Shown here in pieces: positions 1 through 10,528 of a stretch of 64,000 nucleotides of DNA (the stretch's first letter is position 1; the number at the start of each line of letters is the position of its first letter). The stretch is from Zopfochytrium polystomum (taxonomy: Eukaryota; Chytridiomycota; Chytridiomycetes; Chytridiales; Chytridiaceae). The translations under genes and the position numbers were made by a program. Under the pieces are notes generated by a model. The model was given only the letters and a program-made list of their open reading frames with translations. It searched no databases and was not told the DNA's origin. The stretch covers positions 113,360-177,359 of the forward strand of contig JAIVFJ010000140.1 in NCBI GenBank assembly GCA_025765615.1, given 5' to 3'.

Positions 1-125
1 TGGGTGCTGGCGTGTGCTGTTGACAATACTCCAAGTGAAATTGGGCTGGGAACTGGGCGTATCCGTTTTCCTCCTCTGCCCAGCAGATAATTATAGGAGA
101 GATTCCCTTCTGTACCAATAGGTGG
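1..125 (+). repeat. Dispersed repeat: 3' end of an LTR-element internal region
   Basis: The segment is clearly similar to 22736-22870 in the same orientation and, over its first third, to the reverse complement of 31787-31850. All three contain a core reading roughly GCTGGC(T/G)(C/T)G(C/T)GCTG(T/A)TGA(C/T)AA followed by a purine-rich stretch. At 31787-31850 this sequence abuts the 5' end of an LTR, so it is probably the pol end plus polypurine tract of related LTR retrotransposons. Similarity is by eye and diverged. Confidence 0.5.
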
Positions 126-412
126 TGGTCACAACGTGCGAAGTGCAACAGTTGTATCTTTGGCTCCGCCCGCGGTGCGCCTGTTTACCAGGCGGGCCAC
201 CAGAGAAACCCTAACCCAGAGAAGAAAATTTTTTTCTGGCGGAGACAGACCACCCCCGAGGCGACGGACCCACCGCGTGGACTGAAAGAAAAAGCTGGAT
301 TAGATCAATTAAAGAAGCAGAGCAAGCTTTGATTGAACGCTATTCCCCGGGTCTTTCTTTTTTGTTTCCGGCAGGAACACTTGGGTGCTGCAAAACTAGA
401 CGAATCAAAAAC

Positions 413-451
<39 letters not shown>

Positions 452-780
452 AGAGAGAGACAGAGAGAGAAATAAAGATAGATATTTAATAAGCGTTTTT
501 GCTGGAGGGGCGCACCCGAAGATCATCGCTACTGCTTGCTCTCGACCACTTCCTCTTGACTGAGCCAATCACACACACACACACACGCACACACACAAAC
601 ACACTCACACAGACGTCCCTCCTCCCTTGGTGAACAAGACGCAACACATATACGCCCACTTGACCCCGCCTCAACCGGCTCAAGATAGAACGGGGAGGGG
701 GGAGGGGAGAGGGAAACAAAAAGTACAAAAAGGGGCGACCCAGCCATCATCATCATCCGCCCGTCTCACTCCGCCCAACC
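126..780. other. Gene-free stretch with microsatellites
   Basis: No supported gene. It holds a (GA)n tract at about 416-475 and a (CA)n tract at about 571-610, then a GA-rich stretch at 690-720. Short open frames here are simple-sequence translations. It lies at the 3' side of the minus-strand F-box gene and probably contains its 3' UTR. Confidence 0.6.
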
Positions 781-3700
781 TCAAAAGCTGAGCAACACGT
801 CCACCGCCTGCCCGCGCCCGTTCCGCATCCGGTACAGCACCCCGTCTCCGAGCTCCACCCGCGCCTCCCCTTCGTCGTCGTCCTCGCCGTCGTCGCCCGC
901 GCTCCACCACCGCCGTGGTCTTGGCTCCGACGACGACGACGATGACGACGACGACGACGACTCCGTCGCGCTGCCCGCGCCGCCAGCCGCGTACCGCCGC
1001 GACAGCTGCCACAGCGCGCGGCGCGCCGTCCGCGTCGCCGCGGGCGTGGTACCGCTGCTGCTGCTGGCGGTCCGTGCTCGTGGCGGCGGCGTCGGGCAGC
1101 ACGACGATGGCGGCGTGATGGCCGCGACGCACGGGTGGCTGCACAAGCAGCGCGGCGGCGACCTTGGCGCGGGTGGTAGTAACAGCGGAGAAGAATGAAC
1201 GGACGTCGATGGCGGTGGTGGCGGTGGCGGTGGCAGTCCGCGGAGGTCGAGGATGCGCAGCGCCCAGAACGACGCGACCCACATTGCCACGTCGGCCACG
1301 CTCATCCCCGTCGGCAGAAGATGCTCCTCCTCCTCCTCCTCCACCTCTTGCTGCTGGTGCTGCTCCGGGTTCTCATGCTCCGGAGACGGCAGCCGAGGCC
1401 GCGCAAGGGGGCCGAGCGACGACGACGACGACGACGAGGTCGGGCACCAGCCGGCGCTGGCGCCCATCAGCACCTCGAGCGCCTCGAACGCGCCCGGCTG
1501 CGCGTGCATCGCCACGACCAGCTCCCACGGGTTCCACGCCGTGCCCGACAGCGTCAGGTACCGCAGGTGCGGCGCCGCCAGCAGCGCCTTGAAGAACGGA
1601 CGCGTCAGAACGAGCGGCTGCGGAGCCGCCGCCGCCGCCGACGGAGACTCGAACGACGACGAAGGTGGCGCGGGTTGCGAGGTCGAGAGGAGGGAGGTGG
1701 AGACGGAGGAGGAGGGTTCGCCGCCGCACGAGTCGGCGAGGATGCCAAAGTCCGTCAGCGAGTGCGACGTCGCCGCGATGAGATGCACCAGCGAGGCGCA
1801 CGTGAACGTCGGCTGCGGCGACGGCGGCGATAGCGATTGCACGCAAGTGTCGCCGTCGTCGACAGCGCGCTCCAGCGGAGCCGTCTGCGCCGCCCGCCAG
1901 CGCGCCGCCGTGGCGGGAGGGCGGTGCGCGCTGCAGCCGTCGGCGGGCACGCGGGCCTCGTCGTGCCGGTGCCTGCTGCTCCGCTCGAGCCGGCCGCCGC
2001 CGCCGCCGCCGCCGCCGAGCCGATGCGTCTTGCCCAACAGCGGTAGCGGCAGCCGCCGCCGCCTCCGATGACGAGAGGCGCCGTCCGTCATATGCTGGAT
2101 CTGCGGGACCGACGATGGGACCGCGGCCGGCGGCGGTCGTGGTGGTGCCGCGGCCGCCGCCGGCAGCAGCGCAGAGTGCAGGCAGCGCGGGCCGGCCGCC
2201 GACGGCGACTGCAGGAGGATGCGGAACATGGACAGGTTCGGGCACGCGTTGGCGACCTCCATCACGTCGGCGTCGCCGATCGTCGTCACGCACGGCGGAG
2301 GCGGCGGCAGCGGGGGCGTCGGCGGCGATGGTAGCGATGGTGTCGCAGTAGCGCCGCCGTCCCACGGGCTCGGTCTCGCCCCCGACCGGCCGCCCGGTGC
2401 GACTACGACGACCGCGTCCGCGGGGGCCGCGACCATCGCGGCGGCTGCGGCCGCGGCGGCGGCCGCGCACGGCGGGTCGTGGGTCGCGCTGGAGCACCGC
2501 AGCTTGAGACTGCGCAGCCGCTCCCCGCACGCGACCGCGATCTTTGTCGTCAGTCGGCCGTCCATCGAGTCGCTGACGCAAAGGTGCGCAAGCCGCGGGC
2601 ACGCCGCGTTGATCTCCTGCACCGTCACCAGCGACAGCTCCGACGCCTCGCAGTCCGGGTGGTGTAGCAGGTGATGGTAGTGGTGCAGCGGGTGCGTCGC
2701 GTCGAACGCCGACGACGCCGACGACGCGGAGGCGTCCGGGGACGGCGGTCGCGTGACGGTCCCGAACGCGGCGGTTGAGGCCGTCGACCAGGTTGACGAA
2801 GAGACGACGGACGTCCGCGCACCCGAGGGGGTGGAGATGGGGGTCGGCGGCGAGCTGCTGGGGATCGCGCCGGTGAGGTTGACCGTTTCGAGCGAGCTGC
2901 CGCCTCCCGCTCGGATGATGGAGAGGAGAAGCCGGGTCTTTACACCGCACGATCGGACAATGAGCGTGCGCAGGCGGTCCCATCGCACCAGCGCGAGGAG
3001 GGGAAAGGCCGCGGACCCTGCGTTTGTATTAGGAGGAGGAGTTTGGGTTATTGGGTGTGCGCTTGAATGAAAGGGCAGAGCGAAACGAGAGAGAATGACA
3101 TCGTCGAATGCAGGGGAAAAGTAAAAACAACTCACAGTCCCCAACCACGTTTTCGATTTCAAGCGACTGCACGCCGTTGGTCAGACGGCTGAGAAACTTT
3201 GCGAGGCCGCCGGGCGTGACGGCCTGCGACCCGTTGATCTTCACCGACGTGATGCGCGGGCACCGCGCGCCAATCTCAAACAGCAGCTCGTCGGTGAGCG
3301 CGCTCGCGCCCGGTGTCGCAAACGCCGCGGCAGCCGCCGTCGTCCCAGCACCGTCCCCGTCGCCGCCGAGCGCGAGGCCCCGCAGGTTCGCGTTCATGGC
3401 GCACAGCTCGAGCAGCGCGGCCGCGGGGATCGAGCCGACGTCCGGCACCGTCAGCGACGACAGCGACAGCGGGCAGGGCTGCAGCGGCGCCTTGAACAGC
3501 GGCAGCAGCGCGTCCCACCGCACCGCCGGGCCGTTACTGCCCCCGCCGCCGCCGCCGTGCAGCGGCAGCCCCCGCCGCACGGGAACCGTCAGGTGCCGCA
3601 CAAAGCGCAGCGGCGGCGACAGGTGCTGCAGCGCGCCCGACCGCGCGCTGAGCAGCCGCTGGATCGCCGCGCTCTGCAGCGCCAGGCAGAACCGCGCGAA

Positions 3701-4642
3701 TCGCGCAACCCCGCTGTTGCTGTTGCTGCTGCTGCTCACGTCGCCGCCGCCGCCGGCGGCTCCGGGTGCTCCGTCGGCGTTGCTGCCGCCGCCACCGACG
3801 GAGTCGCAGGAGCTGTCGGCAAAAGTCAGGTTGCACCACAGCACCGACGCGGCGAGGCTGTACCACGACCGGCACACGAGTGACGCCTCGAGGAGCGTGG
3901 CCGGGTGGGTGGAGAGGTGGGCGAGCAGGTTTCTGATGAGCTCGGGTGGGAGGTGCGCGGAGAAGAGAGGCTGCCGCACGCGCTGCTGCTGCTGCGGCGG
4001 CGGCGGCGGCGTCAACGATGTTATCATGGCCGCGTCCTCCTCGGCAGAGTCAACAAAGCTAGCTGTGTCGTCGTCGATCTGGTCGTCATCGACGTCCTCG
4101 TCGACCTCATCTTCGTCGTCGTCGTCGTCGTCGTCTTCTTCACGCGCCAACCACCAGCATTTTTGCCCGCTCTGAAATCCGCATGCAGATGCTGTCGACA
4201 TCCCGCCGCCCCACCCCCCCGCGGCCGCCGCCGCCGTTGACCGTCCGCCGCCGGCGCTGCTCCCGCTGCCGTTGCTACTACTGCTACTGCTTATGCTACT
4301 GCCACTAATGTTGCTGCTACTACTGGTACAGCTTCCGCTGCTTCCGCTCAGAACTCGAGCGTCACCGCACCGTCCGCCGACGACGTCGACAAAGGCTTTT
4401 GTTCCGCTGCCGCGAAGTGGAACGATGCCGCCGCCGCTTCCGCTGCTGCCGCCGCTGCCGTCGCTGTCGCAGTCGCTGTCGCTGCAGCTCGAGTCGGTGG
4501 CGGCGGCGGCGGTAGAGGGGCGCCGGAAGATGCGGCGACGGCCGTTGCTGCTATTGCTGCTGCTGCCGACGTTGCCGCCGTGGCTTCGCCGGCCGACGAT
4601 GTTGTCGGCGGGCTCTGCTGAGCCGCCCCAGCTGGCGGTCAT
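781..4642 (-). CDS. F-box / leucine-rich-repeat protein (SCF substrate receptor-like)
   Basis: Two exons, 4642-3136 and 3017-781, flank a 118-bp GT-AG intron (donor GTGAGT at 3135) and join in frame to 1247 residues. An F-box lies at about residues 228-270, with the motif LPPELIRNLLAHL then VCRSWYSLAASVLW. Downstream segments with LRR character include LRYLTLSGTAWNPWEL and LRTLIVRSCGV. F-box proteins of this kind bind Skp1 through the F-box and recruit substrates to an SCF ubiquitin ligase through the LRRs; that role is inferred. About half of the protein is low-complexity Ser, Gly, Ala, Pro and Asp tracts encoded by trinucleotide runs, and an acidic D/E tract sits at about 168-192, just before the F-box. 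The low-complexity middle of exon 2 could hide a further intron. Confidence 0.7.
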
Positions 4643-4677
4643 ATTGTGTGGGTGAAGTTGATAGTCGGTGGTGGGTG

Positions 4678-4712
<35 letters not shown>

Positions 4713-5172
4713 CCAGAGGGAGGGTTGTCGTCGAGGCCGTACTTCTTTTTTGATTTGATCGCGGACGCTGGGCGAGGCTGGGTCGGGTTGGTGGGGGGTA
4801 TGCTTTATTCTTCTTTTTTATGTCGGTGAGGTGGTGGTGGTGGTGGTGGGGTGAGTGGGGTGTGAGCGGAGCTGGGTGGGTAGTTTCCAGCTGCTGGCAG
4901 GCTGGCGCGCGTCGGGGGAAGCCGGGCCGGTTGTCGCAGTGGTGGGGGTCGAGCCAAGGAAGGAAGCGAGCAACCCAGCTGGAGAGTCCGTGGGGGAGCG
5001 GGCTAATACCCTGTTGCTTGAGCAGAGAGTGTGAGTGAGTGGGGTGGGTGGGTGGGTATTGGGGAGGAGTGAAGGGTATGAGGAGAAAGTAGGTTTGGAG
5101 GAGGAGTGGTTGATTGATTGGGCGAGGGGAAGAGGCGAGGTGAAAGGAGGGTACTTGGTTTTGTTTGGATCG

Positions 5173-5200
5173 AGAGGGAGCAGAGAGAGAGAGAGAGAGA

Positions 5201-5272
<72 letters not shown>

Positions 5273-5297
5273 TGTGTGTGTGTGTGTGTGTGTGTGA
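5173..5297. repeat. (GA)n/(GT)n compound microsatellite
   Basis: An almost pure purine GA tract of about 95 bp is followed directly by about 25 bp of alternating GT. It is the longest of several purine/pyrimidine tracts upstream of the F-box gene. Confidence 0.9.
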
Positions 5298-5967
5298 GCA
5301 AAACCGTCCTGCAAGATTGAATGGGCACATTCTATTCGCTCACTCCCGATCCGGCCGCCGTTGTGTTTGTTGGTTGGGGAGGGCGATCGGAGAACGGCGA
5401 GCCAGAAAGCGGCGGATGGGCGTCCGACAGGCTCGATTTCGATTTGGTTCCCACGCTCCGATCCGATGACCAGCATCAGCAGCATCCAAACGCGCTCACC
5501 GAAAAAACAAAAGAGAAAAAACAGAAAGCAAACGGCAAACCACACACAAACAGGCAGACAGATAGACAGACATTCCGACAGACAGACAGGCAGATAGACA
5601 GAGAAAGAGACACACACACACACAGATCACAGATACAGACTCAAATGTGCAACAATGCAAATGGCAGTTGTGTTGAATTTCGTTCGTTTGCTTTTGCACG
5701 CACACAAGCACACACACACACAACACACACACACACACACACACTCACTCTCACTCGCTCTCTCTTCTCTCTCTTGCGCTCTGTCTCTGTCTCTGTGTCT
5801 CTCTCTCTCTCTGTCTCTTGGAATAATGCACACGCACGGGGCTTAGAGAGTCATGTGTAGTAAGTAACCAACACCATCCGTCCGTCCATACCATCGATCG
5901 ATCGAGAAGAAAAACAAATTATGGCTTATTATTCTTATTCTTATTCTTATTCTTATTATTCTTATCC

Positions 5968-6000
<33 letters not shown>

Positions 6001-6085
6001 GTATTAGTATTGTTGCTGTTTCTCTTGGAAAAGCGGCAATCGCAATGACGAAAAATCAATCAAATGAGAAAAGGTTTTGGGTGGT

Positions 6086-6087
<2 letters not shown>

Positions 6088-6154
<67 letters not shown>
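6088..6154. repeat. (CA)n microsatellite
   Basis: About 33 uninterrupted CA units, a potential Z-DNA-forming alternating purine-pyrimidine tract. Confidence 0.95.
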
Positions 6155-6161
<7 letters not shown>

Positions 6162-6386
6162 CCTGTTCTGTTTGACCCACGAAGGAAAAACACAGTCAGT
6201 CATCGGGGCGACGATTGCATCCGCGTCACCACATGACACTTGTTTTCGGGATTCGGGAGCAGCAGCAACATAAAGATAATACAGTTACGGCACGCACTTG
6301 TTTCGTGTTTGACGACGTCGAGGACTTTTGGTTTCTTGTAGCGAGCGACAGCGCGCAAGAGAGACTGAGAGTGAGAGAGAGAGACT

Positions 6387-6425
<39 letters not shown>

Positions 6426-7280
6426 TGTGTGGGTGTGTGTGTGTGTGTGTTTGTGTGCGTGAGTGCGTGGCTGTGAGTGAGTGAGTGAGGGAGTTGACGC
6501 ATCTCCTTTCCTTTGGTGGCCGAACCACGGTTTTTGTAACTTCATGGGAAGAAAGAACCTTTTGGGTCCAACGACTGCTGCTTGAATGGAATCTGTTGTA
6601 GATTTTCCTAATCAATCGTTTCTTGCACTTTGCAAGCTTGCTCTCAGACATGCATGGCTGGGAGCCAAGAGAAATAACTCTTTTTAATTAATTAATTAAC
6701 GTTAACCAATGTAAGTTACTCTTCCAAATTTGAATTAATTTCAGTTGGAGACAGTCTTTGCCAGCAGCACCACAACATCCATTGCTGCCGCTACTGCTAC
6801 GTTCCAATCGAAACCCAATGCTCGGGCAGCATATGCGCGTACCAAGTTTGTTAACAATTTGTTGAAAAATCGAGAGAGTCCGCCTAAATGAATCACGCCC
6901 GCCGCCTTCGTGTGCCCCTATTCCTCCTCGACACACGTCTCACAAACCCCGTGGCCCTCGCCCCGGGACCTTCGTGTCTCCTCCCTGTCCCACCGCGTCC
7001 CGTAAGGTGTTTCACTTTGTGGAAGGACTGGAGGTGGCTTGTTGGTTGTCGTGCCGCATGCTTACTCTACCCCCACCGCTGCCCCCTCCCACTTGAAAAC
7101 TTGAAAACTTGAAATCATTGACGCAACTTGTGTTGTTCCATGGTGAGGGAGGGCTGAAAACGTTTTGTCGCGCACAAGCAAGAGAGCAAGCAATCAGATA
7201 CGCCAGAGCAGCAAAAATCAAAATCAAAAAACAAAAAGAACAAAAAAAAAAAAGAATTCGATCTCCGCCCGCCGCCGCAG

Positions 7281-8255
7281 ATGCCACGACCACCGCCACC
7301 ACGACGCAACCAGCAGCAGCCGAGACCGCGACTGCGACCGCCGTTCTCGTCATCGTCATCGTCGTCGTCGCCGTCATCGGCATCGTCATCATCATCGTCA
7401 CGACCACCCTCTGCTTCCTCAGTCTCTTCTTCTCGTCCTTCGTCCCTGTCCTCGTGGTCGCCGCCACCCACCACCCCGACCCCATCCGCCTCCGCCGCCG
7501 CCGCCGCATCGGCCACCGTCGCCACCGCAAACTCCCTCCTCCGCGCCGCCCGCATCCCCATCCTCGTCGCCGCCCCCTCCCACTGCGTCCCCGCCCTCTT
7601 CGTCGCCGTCGTCGAATCCCTCCGCCGCGCCAGGATCCCGGGCATCGTCAGACCTCCACCACAACCCGCGGTCGCCGCGCGGGCCTCGGCGACCGCGACG
7701 GCGGCCGTCGAGGACCAGATTGGGAACGTCGAGCTTGTTATTGGGGCGATTGAGGAGGAGGAGGATGGAGGTGGTGGTGGTGGTGGTGGTCGTGGTGGTG
7801 CGGGTGGGGGTGCCGGTGCGGGTGGGGAAGAGGGGGAGACACGACGAAGAAGGAGGAGAAGGTGGGCACAACGGGTCGTGAGGGGTGAGATGGACGCTGT
7901 GGACGCGCTGCTGAGGAGGATCGCGCGGTGGGCGGGGGTCGGCGGCGACGGTGGTGACGACCTGAGAGACGGCGACGGGCACGATAGTGTCCAGGACGAC
8001 GACGACGACAACCACCGTCGCCGCGGCGTTGACGTTGACGACGAAGACGACGACGACGACGATGGGGACCGCCTTGGGGTCGATGTCGACGACGGCGACC
8101 GCGCAGGACGATCCGCGCCGCCACGAAGAACCCGCACGCGGTTCAACCTCAGCGTAAGGGAGTCTTCCCTTCGCACAATTGCGCTAACTCCATACACGCA
8201 TCTTCACACACACAACACACACACGCATACACACATCAACACGTCAAAACACACA

Positions 8256-8290
<35 letters not shown>

Positions 8291-10365
8291 CCCGCCCGCA
8301 CCCCGCCGTCCCGCAGCTTCCTCCTCCAGCCCTCGCCCTCCGACACGCCGCACACGCGCGCTATCAAGCAGCACCGCGCGCGCCAGCTCGCGGCCGTCGA
8401 CGCCGCGCGCGTGCGCGCGTCCAACGCCGCGGCCGACGGGCGGCGCGCTGTGCGGGACGTGTTGGTGGCGGTCGGCGCGCGCGGCGGGGAGGCGGCGGGA
8501 GGGGCGAAGGCGGGGAAGCGAGGTGAGGCGGGGAAGAAGAGGAAGAGCGAGTTTCAGGTGCATCCGAGGAGGCGGCCGCCTACTTCTGTTGTGGCCGAGA
8601 TGGTGTGGGGACCCCACGGGAAGGGAGGCGTGGGCGGGAGGGGGAGGAAGGGGGTGGTCGGGGGCGGGGAAGGTGCGGGGAGGAGAAGGGTTGTGGGCAG
8701 TGGCGGGAGGGGGGGGAAACGAGGTGGATGTGGGGAGGGGGCGCATAGAAGTGGTGGGGGAGGAGGAGGAGGGGATGGACTACGGTGGCGGGTATGAAGA
8801 GGAGGAGGAGGACGAAGACGAGGATTACGACAACGACGTGGTGGGTGGTGGGTATAACGAAGATGGCGACGACGATGACGACGAGTACGACTACGACGAC
8901 CGTGAGGAGGTGGAGGAGGAGGAGGAGGAGGATGAGGAGGCAGATGACGAAGTGGAGGAGGAAGAGTCGCTGCAGCGGTCTACCGACCCCGCCGCCTCCT
9001 CCTCGTACGCGTCGTCGTCGTCGTGGTCGTCGTCGTCCGGCGTCGCCGCCGTCGCACCGGTATCCCAGGCGGAGCGCAACTTTGCGGCGTTTGAGCGGGC
9101 GCTTGCGGCCGAGATGGGCGAGGAGGCGGTGACGGGCTTGTTGGGCGTGGAGGCCGGGGGCGGAGAAGATGGGGAGGAGGGGGAGGGCGGCGGCGACGGG
9201 GCGGCGGCGACGGCGGCTGCTGCTGCTGCTGCTGCGGCGCGCGAGGCGGCGTGGCGGGCCCACGTGCGCGACCACCGACGGCAGCTGGACGCTCGGGTGC
9301 ACGCGCGCCAGACGCGGATGGTGAGTGGGAGTGGTGTTTTTGGGGGTACGGCTCTGGACCAAGCGCCTGAACCCTGAGCTAACAAACTCTCACCCGAACC
9401 CTCCACCCTCAACCCAATGCTGCTGCCCGAACCCCCGATCGCCACGACTAAACCGGGGGAAAAAAAAAAACGAACACACACACACAAAAGCAACGCGAGG
9501 TCGGCCGAATCGCCGCCGACCCGCGCGCGCTCAAGGTGCTGAAGAAGGACCTGGACGCAGCCGCGAGCTTGGTAACGAGAGGGAGACAGAGAGAGACAGA
9601 GAGAGGACGGAGAGGGAGCCTGTCATTCCTCACTTGTCATTTTCGTGTTTCGCGTTGTTTTTTCGTCCTCTCTTGTGTTGCGTTTCGTGAAACTGATGAC
9701 TTTCCCCCACACACATACAACAACAAACAACAATAACAAAACACCGAAAAACAAACAGGCGCGCAAGCGCGCACACGCCGCAGCCCTCGCCGCGGCCAAA
9801 TCCACCCAGTCATCCCGCCACCGCGCCGCCGTCCGCCAGACCGCGGCCCGCGCCGCCGCCGACCGCGACGCCCGCGCCCGCGCCGCGCGCCTCGCCGACG
9901 CCCGCGCCGACGCCACCGCCGCGGCCTACGCAGACTACCTGCGCGCCCAGCGAGCCGCCGTGCGCGACGCCCGCGCCGCCGCGCGCGAAGAGGCCAAGCG
10001 CCGCGACGCCGAACGCGACGCGCGCGAGCAACGTGCGCGGGCAGAGGCGCGCGTCGTCGAGGACGAGGTCAAGGAGGAGTTGAGGAGGGTCCGGTGGGAG
10101 GAGGGCGTCGTGCGCAGGGCGTTTCGCGAGGTGAGTGTGATCATGATGATGAATGTATTTGCGTGTGCGTGTGATTTAATAACTCGACACACACAACACG
10201 CAGGAGGCCCGCAAGCTCGCGCGCGAGCAAAAGGACGCGGCGCGCGGCGCCGTTGCGCGCGCGAGGGTCAAGACGCGCGTCGACGCCGACGACACGGACG
10301 AGATGGGCTTGCTGGGGCGCGCGCGCGATGTCGTGGGCGGGAGGGTGGCGTTTGTCGTGAGGTAG
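7281..10365 (+). CDS. CEP95-like centrosomal coiled-coil protein (tentative)
   Basis: Six exons join in frame to about 813 residues: 7281-8153, 8291-8672, 8749-9320, 9491-9571, 9759-10130 and 10204-10365. All proposed introns are GT-AG; the first spans a (CA)n tract and the second (8673-8748) is the least certain. Near residues 80-210 the pattern ANSLLRAARIPILV, VVESLRRARIPGI, GNVELVIGAI and GEMDAVDALLRRI resembles the N-terminal calponin-homology-like domain (DUF5745) of CEP95-type centrosomal proteins. The last three exons are an Arg/Ala/Glu-rich helical segment expected to form a coiled coil. A basal-body role would suit a flagellated fungus, but this is inference from a weak match. Acidic and poly-Gly tracts fill the middle. 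The start at 7281 is the first ATG of the open frame, and an upstream exon is possible because CAG precedes it. Confidence 0.5.
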
Positions 10366-10473
10366 GTAGAAGAGGGATGGGGTGGGATGGGGTGTGTTGT
10401 TTTGGGGGGGCTTGCTTTGAGGCGCAGTCGTGAGAGAAGAAAGGGAGAGACACACACACCCACAATTTGCATC

Positions 10474-10507
<34 letters not shown>

Positions 10508-10528
10508 CATTCAGATATTGCATCAGTG
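10366..10528. other. Short intergenic spacer with poly-T
   Basis: This 163-bp spacer between two same-strand genes holds a run of about 31 T at 10477-10507, ending just before the start codon of the next gene at 10529. The T tract may be a pyrimidine-rich promoter element or an artefact-prone homopolymer. Confidence 0.6.

Larger units (their letters stand above)
4643..7280. other. Intergenic region rich in microsatellites between two divergent genes
   Basis: No supported gene. It lies between the start of the minus-strand F-box gene and the start of the plus-strand coiled-coil gene, so it should hold both promoters. Simple repeats: (GT)n at 4680-4705, (GA)n at 5173-5270, (GT)n at 5271-5297, (CAGA)-type at 5547-5625, (CA)n at 5700-5748, CT-rich at 5750-5820, TTATTC then (TTA)n at 5930-6010, (CA)n at 6088-6154, GA-rich then GT-rich at 6355-6485, and a TTAA run at 6684-6701. 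Reading frames here encode only HT, RE or SL dipeptide runs. Confidence 0.7.

Noticed and set aside
1373..2983. 536-codon minus-strand frame inside the F-box gene
   Set aside because: Arg/Ala-rich translation of a GC-rich exon in the wrong frame; the overlapping frame carries the LRR-like segments and joins the F-box exon in phase.
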